From NCBI GenBank assembly GCA_964436315.1, contig CAYTCZ010000003.1, forward strand, positions 8,084 to 72,083: a DNA stretch of 64,000 nt. Direction: 5' to 3'. The notes beneath the pieces are model-generated. The model was not told the DNA's origin and did no database searches. It saw only the letters and a program-made list of their open reading frames with translations. Position 1 is the stretch's first letter. Every line of letters starts with the position of its first letter. This document shows, piece after piece, positions 46,720 through 55,506 of the stretch. The position numbers and the translations under genes are program-made. The stretch is from CAYTCZ01 sp964436315. Its GTDB lineage: Bacteria > Actinomycetota > Thermoleophilia > Gaiellales > Gaiellaceae.

Positions 46720-47763
46720 CTAGAGTCCCGGCTGGGGCGCCATCTCAAAGCAGCGCCTGCTGAACACCTGGAGAACCTCCGCGCGGTCGAGCGACCGGGT
46801 GCGACCGATGAACGCGGTCGAAAAGAGCACCCGGTGCGCGATGACCGGGACGAACAGGGCTTCGACGTCACCCGGCTCGACCCAGGCCCGGCCGTTCACG
46901 AGCGCGTACGCCCGGACAGCTCGCTCGAGTGCCAGGGTGCCTCGAACTGACGCGCCGAGTTCAACGATGTCTAGTTCTCTCGTCGAGCGGACGAGATCGA
47001 CGAGCCAGTGCTGAATCATTGGATGGACGAACACTTGCTCGACAGCTCGCTGCAAGTCGCGTACCGCTGCCTCGGTGAGCACGGGCTCCAGGTCCTCGAG
47101 CGGATGGCCGTGGCGCTGGTCGAGGATGATCCGGAACTCGTCGTCCTCGTTCGGATACCCGAGGGCAGTGCGGAGGAAGAACCGGTCGAGCTCTGCTTCA
47201 GGCAGGAGGAAGGTGCCCTCGTGCTCGATTGGATTCTCGGTAGCGAGCAGGAGAAACGGGTCCGGGAGCTCACGCGTAACCCCATCGACGGTCACCTGCC
47301 CCTCGGCCATTGCCTCGAGAAGCGCCGACTGCGTCTTCGGCGTCGCCCGGTTGATCTCGTCGAGCAGGACGATGTTGGCAAAAATCGGGCCGGGGCGGAA
47401 CTCGAAGTCCCGTGTCTGCTGGTTGTAGACCGACAGACCCGTGACGTCCGTCGGCTGCAAGTCCGGGGTGCACTGAATCCGGGACGGAATCGCTCCCTCA
47501 ATGCTCTGGGCGATCGATCGCGAGAGGACGGTCTTCGCCGTTCCAGGGACGTCCTCGAAGAGCACGTGGCCCTTACAGGCGAGAGCGCAGAGCACGAGCG
47601 TCAGCTCATGCCGCTTACCACGGATGACCGTCTCGAGGTTGTTCAGCAGCCGCTGAGTGGTCTCAGCGTTGGTCGCAAACGGGTCACCCTCGGCGACCCT
47701 GAGTCGACGTTCTCGTGCCTGGGTGTCAGTCGCCTGCGAGCCTGGATTCTGCTGCTCAGACAC
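46720..47763 (-). CDS. MoxR-family AAA+ ATPase
   Basis: A 347-residue AAA+ ATPase. Walker A is in HVLFEDVPGTAKTVLSRSIA (GTAKT, slightly divergent from GxGKT), Walker B in NIVLLDEINRATPKTQSALL, sensor 1 in LLLATENPIEHEGTF. MoxR proteins act as chaperone-like ATPases with vWA partners. GTG at 47763 is chosen because upstream residues to 47820 are atypical. It is the first gene of the operon that continues with DUF58, BatD-like, vWA, TPR and vWA genes. Confidence 0.88.
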   Translation of the reverse strand: MSEQQNPGSQATDTQARERRLRVAEGDPFATNAETTQRLLNNLETVIRGKRHELTLVLCALACKGHVLFEDVPGTAKTVLSRSIAQSIEGAIPSRIQCTPDLQPTDVTGLSVYNQQTRDFEFRPGPIFANIVLLDEINRATPKTQSALLEAMAEGQVTVDGVTRELPDPFLLLATENPIEHEGTFLLPEAELDRFFLRTALGYPNEDDEFRIILDQRHGHPLEDLEPVLTEAAVRDLQRAVEQVFVHPMIQHWLVDLVRSTRELDIVELGASVRGTLALERAVRAYALVNGRAWVEPGDVEALFVPVIAHRVLFSTAFIGRTRSLDRAEVLQVFSRRCFEMAPQPGL

Positions 47764-47852
47764 CGCTTCTCTGGGCTCCCTTCCAGCGACCGCCGGCCAC
47801 CCATTAAAGCACGGGAACAAAGGACCCCGGCGCCGGTGTCCTTACGAGCGAG

Positions 47853-48740
47853 CTAGCGTTTGGCAACTCCCCCAGACGCTGCGACCTGTGTCTCCGTTGA
47901 CGAATTGCGGGTGAAGAAGTCGATCACCACTCGGTTGTGCTCCTCGGTGCCGTCGAAGAGCGTCGAGTGACCCGATCCGGCGATCACGTGTTTCTCCGCA
48001 TTCGGGATCCCCTCGTAGATCGCTTGCTGCCCGGCTCCCTCCGGACCTTGATCCCACGGGGTCATGATGTCTTCGTCACCGCCGATAACGAGTGCCGGCG
48101 ATGTGATCCTCGGAAGCCACGGGCGAAGGTCCATGTCGTTCATCGCCTGACAGGCAGCGGTGAAGACCTCGACGCGATTGGAATCGCGCAGGATCTGCTG
48201 GATCAGGTCAACGATCCCTTCAGCCTCGGGACTCTCCAGGAATTCTTTCGAAACCGCTTGCCACGCAATCAACTCAGCCAGAAGACGACTCCCGGGGCCA
48301 TCGGGGTCCATTCGGGCGATATCGATCCAGTTCTGGAAGATCAGTCGGCCGGCCCGGCCGAGCTTGGCCGCAGCGCAGTTGATCGCGACCGAAGTCGTCT
48401 TCTCCGGATACTTCCCGGCGAAGACGATGGCAACCATCCCGCCCATTGACGTTCCATGGACGTGAGCTTGCTCGATGTCGAGCGCGTCCAGCAGACCAGC
48501 GAGGTCGTCAGCCCAGACCTCCATGTCGTAGTCCTGCACCGGGCGATCGGACTGCCCATACCCGCGCTGGTCGTAGTCGACGACCATGAAGTGCTTGGAG
48601 ATCGCCGGCGTTGCCGGGTCGAGATTGAAATGCCCGAAGCCGGCGCCGTGAATCTGCACCACCGGCTCTCCCTCACCAGTGATCCGGTACCAGAGATTGA
48701 CGCCGTTGACGAGAGTCTTCCCTTCCGTGTTTCCTCCCAA
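47853..48740 (-). CDS. Alpha/beta-fold hydrolase
   Basis: A 295-residue hydrolase. The nucleophile elbow is HGTSMGGMVAI (Ser near residue 103), the oxyanion region VVQIHGAGFGHFN, and DYDQRGYGQSDRP is typical. Acid Asp is in VIGGDEDIMTPW and His in AGSGHSTLFDG. It probably hydrolyses an ester or acts on a small metabolite. No ATG fits; TTG at 48740 with AAGGGGG upstream is the best start. It is divergent from the SDR gene. Confidence 0.83.
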   Translation of the reverse strand: MGGNTEGKTLVNGVNLWYRITGEGEPVVQIHGAGFGHFNLDPATPAISKHFMVVDYDQRGYGQSDRPVQDYDMEVWADDLAGLLDALDIEQAHVHGTSMGGMVAIVFAGKYPEKTTSVAINCAAAKLGRAGRLIFQNWIDIARMDPDGPGSRLLAELIAWQAVSKEFLESPEAEGIVDLIQQILRDSNRVEVFTAACQAMNDMDLRPWLPRITSPALVIGGDEDIMTPWDQGPEGAGQQAIYEGIPNAEKHVIAGSGHSTLFDGTEEHNRVVIDFFTRNSSTETQVAASGGVAKR

Positions 48741-48807
48741 AACTATCCCCCTTCGCCGAGGCCCGGCCGAGAAGGCTCTTTCTTCCCGCCTCGCAGGTCC
48801 TTTTTTT

Positions 48808-48832
48808 GAGTTTCCGGCGTCGCCGGAAACTC
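48808..48832. repeat. Perfect 11-bp inverted repeat upstream of the SDR gene
   Basis: GAGTTTCCGGC, loop GTC, GCCGGAAACTC, preceded by seven Ts on the plus strand. It lies 16 nt before the SDR ATG in the divergent region. The T-run is on the wrong side for a terminator in either direction. A related palindrome (GGTTTCC...GGAAACC with the same core) spans the end of the gene at 603-629. Confidence 0.6.
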
Positions 48833-48848
48833 TGCGATTATTCCACCA

Positions 48849-49634
48849 ATGTCTGCCATTCGCGAGACTGGTCGCCTGGCCGGGAAGGTGGCGCTCGTTA
48901 CCGGAGGTGGCTCCGGGATCGGTCGCCAGACCGCGATCCGTTTTTCGGAGGAAGGAGCCCGCGTCGTCGTCGCCGATGTTCGCCTTGAGGCCACAAAGAG
49001 CGTGGCCGAGGAGGTCGGCGTGGACGCGCTCCCGCTCGAACTCGACGTATCTGATGCAGAGAGCGTCGGAGCCGGCATTGCGACGGTCGTGGATGCCTGC
49101 GGAGGGATCGACGTCGTCGTGAACAACGCCGGCGTCACCATTGTCGGAGCGGCCCACTACATGTCTGAGGACGATTGGGATCGAGAGCTCGACACGAATC
49201 TGAAGAGCGTCTATCTCGTTTCGAAGGCCGCCTGGCCCCATCTCGTCGAGCGGGGCGGCGGCGCGATCGTCAACACCGCCTCGATCGCGGGGATCTGGGC
49301 GATCCCGGACGATGCGGCGTACTGCGCCTCGAAGGCCGGGGTGATCATGCTCACGAAATGCATGGCCCTCGACGGGGCAAAGGCCCGGATTCGCGTCAAT
49401 TGCGTCTGCCCGGGCTTCACGGAGACCCCCATGATCGATGGGTACTTCGCCGATCAACCGGACCCCGAAGCATCGCGGCAGTTCGCGACCAGCATCCACC
49501 CCCTCGGCCGTCTCGGTGCACCGCGCGACATCGCGGACGGCATGGTGTACCTCGCGTCCGACGAGGCCGAGTGGGTCACCGGAACTGCGTTGGTCGTCGA
49601 CGGTGGTCTCACCAGCGGTATCTGGGCTGGGTGA
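48849..49634 (+). CDS. Short-chain dehydrogenase/reductase
   Basis: A 261-residue SDR. Cofactor motif VALVTGGGSGIGRQTA, adenine-ring Asp in VVVADVRLEA (NAD preference likely), NNAGVT, catalytic Ser in VNTASIAGI and YCASKAG (Tyr and Lys). The C-terminal VTGTALVVDGGLTSG is typical of the FabG-like class. The substrate is unknown. The stop overlaps the start of a decayed M20 peptidase by 4 nt. Confidence 0.9.
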   Translation: MSAIRETGRLAGKVALVTGGGSGIGRQTAIRFSEEGARVVVADVRLEATKSVAEEVGVDALPLELDVSDAESVGAGIATVVDACGGIDVVVNNAGVTIVGAAHYMSEDDWDRELDTNLKSVYLVSKAAWPHLVERGGGAIVNTASIAGIWAIPDDAAYCASKAGVIMLTKCMALDGAKARIRVNCVCPGFTETPMIDGYFADQPDPEASRQFATSIHPLGRLGAPRDIADGMVYLASDEAEWVTGTALVVDGGLTSGIWAG

Positions 49635-49651
49635 CGCACTCGGCCCTCGTC

Positions 49652-49690
49652 GAGTTCCCCCGCGAACTCATCGAGTTCGCGGGGGAACTC
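49652..49690. repeat. Perfect 18-bp inverted repeat with 3-nt loop
   Basis: GAGTTCCCCCGCGAACTC, ATC, then its exact reverse complement, inside the 5' end of the M20 remnant. It is the longest perfect hairpin in the window and shares its GAGTT/AACTC ends with the palindrome at 48808. Confidence 0.75.
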
Positions 49691-49806
49691 ATCGCGATCC
49701 CGACGGAGAATCCCCGTGGTGCGGCGTACGCCGAAGCCGTCGAGCGAATCTCTACCAGCTTTCGAGTCTGGGAATCGACTTCGAGGTCATCCCAACCTGC
49801 GTCTGG

Positions 49807-49858
49807 GATCGACCTTGATTGGGACGTCCTCCGATCGACCTTGATTGGGACGTCCTCC
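49807..49858. repeat. Perfect 26-bp tandem duplication
   Basis: Two adjacent identical copies (49807-49832 and 49833-49858) beginning GATCGACCTTGATTGGGACG. As 26 is not a multiple of three, it shifts the frame of the M20 remnant. It is either a recent slippage event or an assembly artefact. Confidence 0.85.
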
Positions 49859-50139
49859 AGGACGCGCGCAGCTCGTGCTCAGATCGGAGCGGACACTTTC
49901 CAGACGCCGTCGCGTCAGCCGCCGAGCAGTTGATCGGTGAGCGCCCGTCCATCACCTGCTGCCCCGGGGTGCTTGAGACCAGGATCTACAACGCCGTCGG
50001 GATTCCTGCGGTCGCCTTCGGCCCCGGCCTCATCGATCGGATGCACGGGCCGGAAGAGGACGTTCCAATCGAAAACCTCAGCTCTGCGGCCGAAGATCTA
50101 CGTGCGCGTAGCAAAGTCGCTCGCCGCACCTAAGAGCGC

Positions 50140-50754
50140 CTAAGGCAGGGTCAGCGTATCGATGGGTGCCTTCCGGCCGGCCTCGTACGCTGCTATCGCC
50201 TCTTCGTGTTCGAGCGAACGACCGATCTCATCGAGTCCGTTGAGGATGCAGTGTTGCTGAAAGTCGTCGAACTCGAACGAGATCGTCCGACCCGTCGGGT
50301 CGGTGATCGTGCGGTTCTCGAGATCGACGGTCATGTCGGAGCCGCGATCCATATCGACGGACTCCATCAGGCGACCGACCTCGTCCGGGTCGAGCACGAT
50401 CGGCACGAGGCCGACCTTGACGCAGTTCGAAATGAAGATATCTGCGAACGACGGGGCGATGATGACTTCGAAGCCGTAGTCCTGCAGCGCCCACGGCGCA
50501 TGCTCGCGGGAGGACCCACAGCCGAAGTTTCGGCCTGCCAGCAGGATCTTCGCGTCGGCAAATGCGGGATCGTTCAGCTCGAACTCGGGCCGAGGGTTTC
50601 CGTCTTCGTCGAGGCGCCAGTCGAAGAAGAGGAACTGTCCGTACCCGGTGCGCTCGATCCGCTTCAGGAACTGCTTCGGGACGATCTGGTCCGTGTCGAC
50701 GTCGGCCCGGTTCAGGACTGCGACGCGGCCGGTTGTCTTACGAAACGCTTTCAC
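50140..50754 (-). CDS. leuD: 3-isopropylmalate dehydratase small subunit
   Basis: A 204-residue aconitase swivel-domain protein. It has [40 protein letters not shown] (substrate loop) and [19 protein letters not shown]. The GTG start overlaps the leuC stop by 4 nt. With LeuC it isomerises 2- to 3-isopropylmalate. It is the last of a nine-gene minus-strand run headed by a GntR regulator, so another dicarboxylate dehydratase role is possible. Confidence 0.9.
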   Translation of the reverse strand: MKAFRKTTGRVAVLNRADVDTDQIVPKQFLKRIERTGYGQFLFFDWRLDEDGNPRPEFELNDPAFADAKILLAGRNFGCGSSREHAPWALQDYGFEVIIAPSFADIFISNCVKVGLVPIVLDPDEVGRLMESVDMDRGSDMTVDLENRTITDPTGRTISFEFDDFQQHCILNGLDEIGRSLEHEEAIAAYEAGRKAPIDTLTLP

Positions 50755-52157
50755 TGCGCCACGGGTTCGAGTTCACGGACGTCGACGAAGTGTCCGGCGA
50801 TCGCCGCGGCCGCCGCCATCTGCGGACTAACGAGGTGCGTCCGACCGCCGCGGCCCTGGCGCCCTTCGAAGTTACGGTTCGACGTCGCAGCACAACGCTC
50901 ACCGGGAGCGAGAATGTCGGGATTCATGCCAAGGCACATCGAGCACCCCGCCTCCCGCCACTCGAAGCCAGCATCCTTGAAAACGTGGTCGAGCCCCTCC
51001 TGTTCCGCTTGACGCTTGACAGTCGCGGAGCCCGGCACCGCCATCGCACGGACCTTGGGATGCACCTTCTTTCCCGAGATCACCGTGGCGGCAGCCCTGA
51101 GGTCCTCGAGACGGGCGTTCGTGCACGAGCCGATGAACACACGGTCGATGTTGATGTCCTCGATCGCCGTCCCTGGCTTGAGCGCCATGTAGTCGAGCGC
51201 TCGCTCGACGGTCGATCGTTCGTCCGGATCATCGAACTCAGCCGGGTCTGGGACTCGGCCGTCGACCGGCGCCACCAAGCCGGGATTCGTTCCCCACGTC
51301 ACCTGAGGTTTGAGATCTGCCGTGTCGATCGACACTGTGCGATCGTACGTCGCGCCATCATCCGCACGGAGTCCGCGCCAGGCATCGAGAGCCGCCTCCC
51401 AGTCAGAGCCTTTCGGCGCGGCTGGACGACCTTCGACGTACGTGAACGTCGTGTCGTCCGGCGCGATCATTCCCGCGCGGGCACCGGCTTCGATTGACAT
51501 GTTGCAGATCGTCATTCGCCCCTCCATTGAGAGAGAGCGAACCAGGTCACCCGTGTACTCGATCACGTGGCCCGCACCACCCGATACACCAATCTGCCCG
51601 ATCGTGCCGAGGATGACGTCCTTTGGCGTGAGCCCGACCGGCAGCGGGCCCTTGATGTCGACCTGCATCGTCTTTGGCCTGGCCTGCGACAGACACTGAG
51701 TCGCAAACACGTGCTCGACCTCGGAGGTTCCGATCCCGAACGCGAGTGCGCCGAAAGCTCCATGGGTCGAGGTGTGGCTGTCACCGCAGACGATCGTCAT
51801 TCCCGGCTGAGTGAGTCCAAGCTCGGGCCCAATCACATGCACGATCCCCTCTCGGCCGCTTCCGGTGGCATAGAGCGGGACGTCGAACTCCTTGCAATTC
51901 TTGGCGAGAGCCCCAAGCTGCGCCTTCGCGAGCGGATCGGTCACGGGCCCACCGTCGGTTGGGACGTTGTGATCCATGGTTCCGACTGTGAGATCTCTCC
52001 GCCGCACGGTCCGACCCGCGAGGCGGAGCCCGTCGAATGCTTGAGCCGAGGTGACTTCGTGAATGAGATGGAGGTCGATGTAGAGGAGCGCCGGCTGGCC
52101 CTCCTCCTCCCGGACAACGTGGTTCTCCCAGATTTTTTCGAACAGCGTCTTTGGCAT
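50751..52157 (-). CDS. leuC: 3-isopropylmalate dehydratase large subunit
   Basis: A 468-residue aconitase-family protein. It has [55 protein letters not shown], the 4Fe-4S Cys in [14 protein letters not shown] and the pair in [16 protein letters not shown] at 52157 follows DUF3891 by eight bases; the longer frame upstream is inside that gene. Together with leuD it forms the isomerase. The leuA and leuB genes in the window support true leucine synthesis. Confidence 0.92.
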   Translation of the reverse strand: MPKTLFEKIWENHVVREEEGQPALLYIDLHLIHEVTSAQAFDGLRLAGRTVRRRDLTVGTMDHNVPTDGGPVTDPLAKAQLGALAKNCKEFDVPLYATGSGREGIVHVIGPELGLTQPGMTIVCGDSHTSTHGAFGALAFGIGTSEVEHVFATQCLSQARPKTMQVDIKGPLPVGLTPKDVILGTIGQIGVSGGAGHVIEYTGDLVRSLSMEGRMTICNMSIEAGARAGMIAPDDTTFTYVEGRPAAPKGSDWEAALDAWRGLRADDGATYDRTVSIDTADLKPQVTWGTNPGLVAPVDGRVPDPAEFDDPDERSTVERALDYMALKPGTAIEDINIDRVFIGSCTNARLEDLRAAATVISGKKVHPKVRAMAVPGSATVKRQAEQEGLDHVFKDAGFEWREAGCSMCLGMNPDILAPGERCAATSNRNFEGRQGRGGRTHLVSPQMAAAAAIAGHFVDVRELEPVAQ

Positions 52158-52165
52158 CAGCCCGT

Positions 52166-52942
52166 TTATACCAGCGCCTGTGTGGTGATCTCCATGGTTT
52201 CTGGCTCGGCCTTGGCAAAGGCCTGTCGGAACGCGCCCTGGTCGGGCCACGTCGCTTTCCTGACGAGCCGTCGTCGGAGAGTGAAGGTCGCCGGCGACTC
52301 CGCAAACGGGTACGGGCTCATTGCGACATGCCACGACCCGTGAGGCTCAATCTGCAACAACTCGTCGCCGTTTCGGCGGTCGGGCAGCGCACCAACGTGG
52401 TCACTCGTTCCCACGTCGACGTCTTTGAGACAGAAGTAGAGCGACAGCCGATCCCAGACCTGCAGCAGCTTGTAGTTCCTCCAGCGCTCGTCTTCTTCGA
52501 TGCCGATCGAGGCGATACGAGCCGGATAGTTGCTCTCTTGTTCTTGGACGAATTCATCGACCTGAGCCTGTACTTCGTCGGCGAACGTCAGCTTTAGTTC
52601 GGGCTGGGCCCCGTAGCGTCCCTGGTAGATGCCCGCGCCGTGCATGGAGAGCAGAAGGCCTGCGTAGGCGTCCTGATCGGTGACCGCTTCGATTGCCGCC
52701 CGGTAGAAGGCGAGGTGCGACGGGACCTGCACGTCGAGGAAGTTCCGCGGCCGCCCCTCGTCGTCGAGCCCGGGATCTCTCTCCCATACCGCCCAGCCGT
52801 CATCGTGTCGCCGCGCGACGATTTCGAGCGATCGAAACGGCTCAGGACGCGGTGACCACGCCTCTACGAACTGCGCACAGAGATCAGCGTGCTCGGGCTG
52901 GAGGACGATCTGCCAGAACTCGCCTGCGTCGCGAACAAGCAT
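52166..52942 (-). CDS. DUF3891-family protein
   Basis: A 258-residue cytoplasmic protein. It has [23 protein letters not shown] sequence at the N-terminus (residues 11-30), [20 protein letters not shown] and [36 protein letters not shown] follows, a pattern I recognise as DUF3891. Conserved His and Asp residues suggest a metal-dependent HD-like hydrolase, but no function is known. It sits two bases after the cysteine hydrolase in an operon. Confidence 0.6.
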   Translation of the reverse strand: MLVRDAGEFWQIVLQPEHADLCAQFVEAWSPRPEPFRSLEIVARRHDDGWAVWERDPGLDDEGRPRNFLDVQVPSHLAFYRAAIEAVTDQDAYAGLLLSMHGAGIYQGRYGAQPELKLTFADEVQAQVDEFVQEQESNYPARIASIGIEEDERWRNYKLLQVWDRLSLYFCLKDVDVGTSDHVGALPDRRNGDELLQIEPHGSWHVAMSPYPFAESPATFTLRRRLVRKATWPDQGAFRQAFAKAEPETMEITTQALV

Positions 52943-52944
52943 GA

Positions 52945-53577
52945 CTAGGCGGTTTTCGCGGCGGCGAGCTCTTCGAGATGCTCGAGAACCTCGGAGAGGC
53001 TCACGACGTCGCCGTACTTCGTGTCGATGTCGTAGAGGTTCGCCTCGTGCGCGTCGACGTTGCGATCGCCGACAGCCTCCCGCGGAACGACCGGCCGGTA
53101 GCCGTTTTGCAGTGCGTCAACGACGGTCGCTCGAACGCACCCCGACGTCGATGCTCCCGTCACGATGAGTGAGTCGCACCCGGCGGAGGCGAGCAGACTT
53201 CCAAGTGGCGTTCCGAAGAACGCGGAGGCCCAAAGCTTGTTCAGGACTGGTTCGCTCGGCAACGGGGCGATTCGAGGGTCGATCTCGACCCACCGACTCC
53301 CGGCCGCGAGGGTCGAAAGTGCTGGCACCTTGTCGATGAACGCTGCGGCGGCCTGCCGATCTCCTTCTGCGTAGGAGACGGTCGTGAAGACGACTGGAAT
53401 CGCCGCCCGGCGCGATTCTTCAAGCAGACGTGCTATCGCCTGGACGACGTCCTCGAGGTCACAGACGAGCGGCGATTCGGGCTCGGTGAATCCGCGGTTG
53501 ACGTCGATGACGATCAACGCCGGGTGGCGACCGAATCCAGCGCGCCCGTGAAAACCCTCGTGCCTCGCCGTGCTCAC
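52945..53577 (-). CDS. Isochorismatase-family cysteine hydrolase
   Basis: A 210-residue hydrolase. Triad: Asp in ALIVIDVNRGFTEPES, Lys in PVLNKLWASAFFGTPL and Cys in IVTGASTSGCVRATVVDA. GTG at 53577 lies seven bases after the HyuB stop. Following a HyuA-HyuB pair, it is a good candidate for N-carbamoyl amino acid or N-carbamoylsarcosine hydrolysis. Confidence 0.87.
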   Translation of the reverse strand: MSTARHEGFHGRAGFGRHPALIVIDVNRGFTEPESPLVCDLEDVVQAIARLLEESRRAAIPVVFTTVSYAEGDRQAAAAFIDKVPALSTLAAGSRWVEIDPRIAPLPSEPVLNKLWASAFFGTPLGSLLASAGCDSLIVTGASTSGCVRATVVDALQNGYRPVVPREAVGDRNVDAHEANLYDIDTKYGDVVSLSEVLEHLEELAAAKTA

Positions 53578-53584
53578 GGCGACG

Positions 53585-55498
53585 TCACTCCGTTCCCGTG
53601 CTCTGCCGGTCTCCGAACTCGCGCACTCGGCTGAGCGCGTCCTCATCCGACTCCATCGGCGCCCACGGTAGCGGTTCTTGCTTTTCGGGCGCATCGAGCC
53701 CCGTCTCTGCCTTGGCGTTGGCGAGGATCTCGTCGAGTTCCGGTCCGAAGTCGAAGTCCTTGATCTTCCCGCGAGCCGCTCGCAACTCGTCGCGGAGCTT
53801 CTCTGTCGCGGCCGCGTCCCCGACGACAACGCCGTAGTCCGACTCAGCCTTGTCCTTCGACACAAGCCCCTTCGCGACGTCGGATTCGACCTGCTCCATC
53901 GGTCGATCGAGCGGATCCTTCCACCCGCCACCACCTGCGGTTCGGTAGATCAACGTGTCACCCGGCTCGACGTGAACCTCGTCGCACTTCGACGGCAGGA
54001 GCTCACGACTTCCGTCGGTGCGCTCAAGGATCTTCTCGGAGCGCATCCCCGGCTTGCCGCCAAGGATGCCCCACGGGAACGTCAGCCAGCGGTCGTCGTG
54101 GATCGACACCTCACCCGGCTCGAGGTAGGTGTAGCGCTTCTCGATCCCGTTGCCGCCTCGATGGAACCCGGCGCCGCCGGAGTCCTGGATCGTGGTGTAC
54201 CCGTCGATCCGGATCGGATAGTAGGACTCGAGGTACTCGGTCGGGATGTTCTGAAAGAGCGGCCACCACGAGTGCCCGTCCATCCCGTCTCCGATCGGTC
54301 GACCCGGAATTCCGCCGTACGAGATCTCCATCAGGTAGTAGTAATCGCCGTTTCCGTCCCAGCCTGAGTAGAGCATGTACGGGCTCGTCCCGTAACCGGC
54401 GGCCGTGGTGTGCTCCGGGCTCTTCCGCGCCAGCGCCCCGCCGAGAACGTCGAACAGGCGTGTGAGCGCGTGCGTTCGACAACCGAGCGCCGACGGGAAC
54501 TTCGGATGCATCAGCGACCCGTCCGGGATGATGATGTGGAGCAACGGGTAGAACCCGTCGTTGAAGAGGATCTGGGGGTCGAACACCATGATCAGGTAGA
54601 CCCCGATGAACATCTTGAACATCGCCTCGGAGAGGTAGAAGTTCACCGGGCCCATCGCCTGCGGGTCCGTACCCGACCAGTCGAAGTAGGCGTGCTCTCC
54701 CTCGCGCCAGATCGTCAGTTTCATCTTGTACGGGCCATGTCCGAGGCCGTCGTCGTCGATCCAGTCCTCAAACGACTGCGGTTCCTCGGGAATCGCGCCG
54801 AGGATGAGCTTCGCCATCGCCTTGTAGGTGCGGTCGAGGAGCGCCTGACAGGCCGCGAGGTAGGTCTCTTTGCCAAACCGCTCGCAGAGCTCGTGAACGC
54901 GCTTCTCCGCCGTACGGCATCCTGCGACGATTCCCATCAGGTCCGCCCGGTTCATCTCGGGCATGCGGACGTTGTTGAGGATCAGGTCAAGGACGTCCTC
55001 CTGGAGCTCGCCCCGACGGAAGAGCTTCACGGGTGGGATACGGATTCCTTCGCCGAAGACGGTCTTCGCGCCGGTCGGGAGGGAACCGGCCAGCGGGCCC
55101 CCGGCGTCCATCTGATGCCCGAACATGCTCGCCCATCCGATGAGCTCGTCTTCCCAGAATATGGGTAGACACACGAGCCAGTCGTTGATGTGCGAGATCG
55201 CCCCGCCACACTTGTACGGGTCGCTCGTCATGATCACGTCGCCCTCGCGGATCGGCTCTCGGAACGTCTCGAGCATCTCGGAGATGTAGGACCCGAACTG
55301 GCCGACGACCATTCGGCCGTTCGGATCCGTGATCATCGGGAACTCGTCGTGCTGCTCCCGGATGACGGGGCTCATGGCCGTCCTGAAGAGCGTCGCGTCC
55401 ATCTCGAAGCGCGTGCTCTTCAGCGCCCCCTCGATGATGTCGAGGGTGACCGGATCGACCTCGATCTCGGGGATCTCTGCGACTTTCACGCCGTCCAT
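53585..55498 (-). CDS. hyuB: Hydantoinase B subunit (N-methylhydantoinase B family)
   Basis: A 637-residue HyuB. It has VDPVTLDIIEGALKSTRFEM, MSPVIREQHDEFPMITDPNG, TSDPYKCGGAISHINDW and FGHQMDAGGPLAGSLPTGAK. The C-terminal TAGGGGWKDPLDRP (written TAGGGGW in family terms; here YRTAGGGGWKDP) corresponds to the usual GGGGYGDP end. It starts eight bases after HyuA. Together they should perform ATP-dependent hydrolysis of a cyclic amide. Confidence 0.92.
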   Translation of the reverse strand: MDGVKVAEIPEIEVDPVTLDIIEGALKSTRFEMDATLFRTAMSPVIREQHDEFPMITDPNGRMVVGQFGSYISEMLETFREPIREGDVIMTSDPYKCGGAISHINDWLVCLPIFWEDELIGWASMFGHQMDAGGPLAGSLPTGAKTVFGEGIRIPPVKLFRRGELQEDVLDLILNNVRMPEMNRADLMGIVAGCRTAEKRVHELCERFGKETYLAACQALLDRTYKAMAKLILGAIPEEPQSFEDWIDDDGLGHGPYKMKLTIWREGEHAYFDWSGTDPQAMGPVNFYLSEAMFKMFIGVYLIMVFDPQILFNDGFYPLLHIIIPDGSLMHPKFPSALGCRTHALTRLFDVLGGALARKSPEHTTAAGYGTSPYMLYSGWDGNGDYYYLMEISYGGIPGRPIGDGMDGHSWWPLFQNIPTEYLESYYPIRIDGYTTIQDSGGAGFHRGGNGIEKRYTYLEPGEVSIHDDRWLTFPWGILGGKPGMRSEKILERTDGSRELLPSKCDEVHVEPGDTLIYRTAGGGGWKDPLDRPMEQVESDVAKGLVSKDKAESDYGVVVGDAAATEKLRDELRAARGKIKDFDFGPELDEILANAKAETGLDAPEKQEPLPWAPMESDEDALSRVREFGDRQSTGTE

Positions 55499-55506
55499 GT
55501 CTGCTC

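Larger units (their letters stand above)
49631..50133 (+). pseudogene. Decayed M20-family peptidase/deacylase (ArgE/DapE type)
   Basis: Only the two ends of an M20 metallopeptidase remain, about 165 codons instead of about 400. GTG at 49631 starts VTHSALVEFPRELIEFAGEL and IPTENPRG (normal N-terminus). A frameshift near 49747 moves homology to another frame (LYQLSSLGIDFEVIPT). A 26-bp tandem duplication and a TGA follow. The C-terminal part then resumes (SGHFPDAVASAAEQL, GPGLIDRMHGPEEDVPIENL, with the substrate His). The central zinc-ligand and dimerisation region is missing. Assembly collapse at repeats is possible instead of real decay. Confidence 0.75.

Noticed and set aside
49816..49818. 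In-frame TGA in the M20 remnant as a fourth selenocysteine codon
   Set aside because: It arises within a 26-bp tandem duplication, is not at a catalytic Cys position, and the gene also has a frameshift and a missing centre. Decay or mis-assembly explains it.
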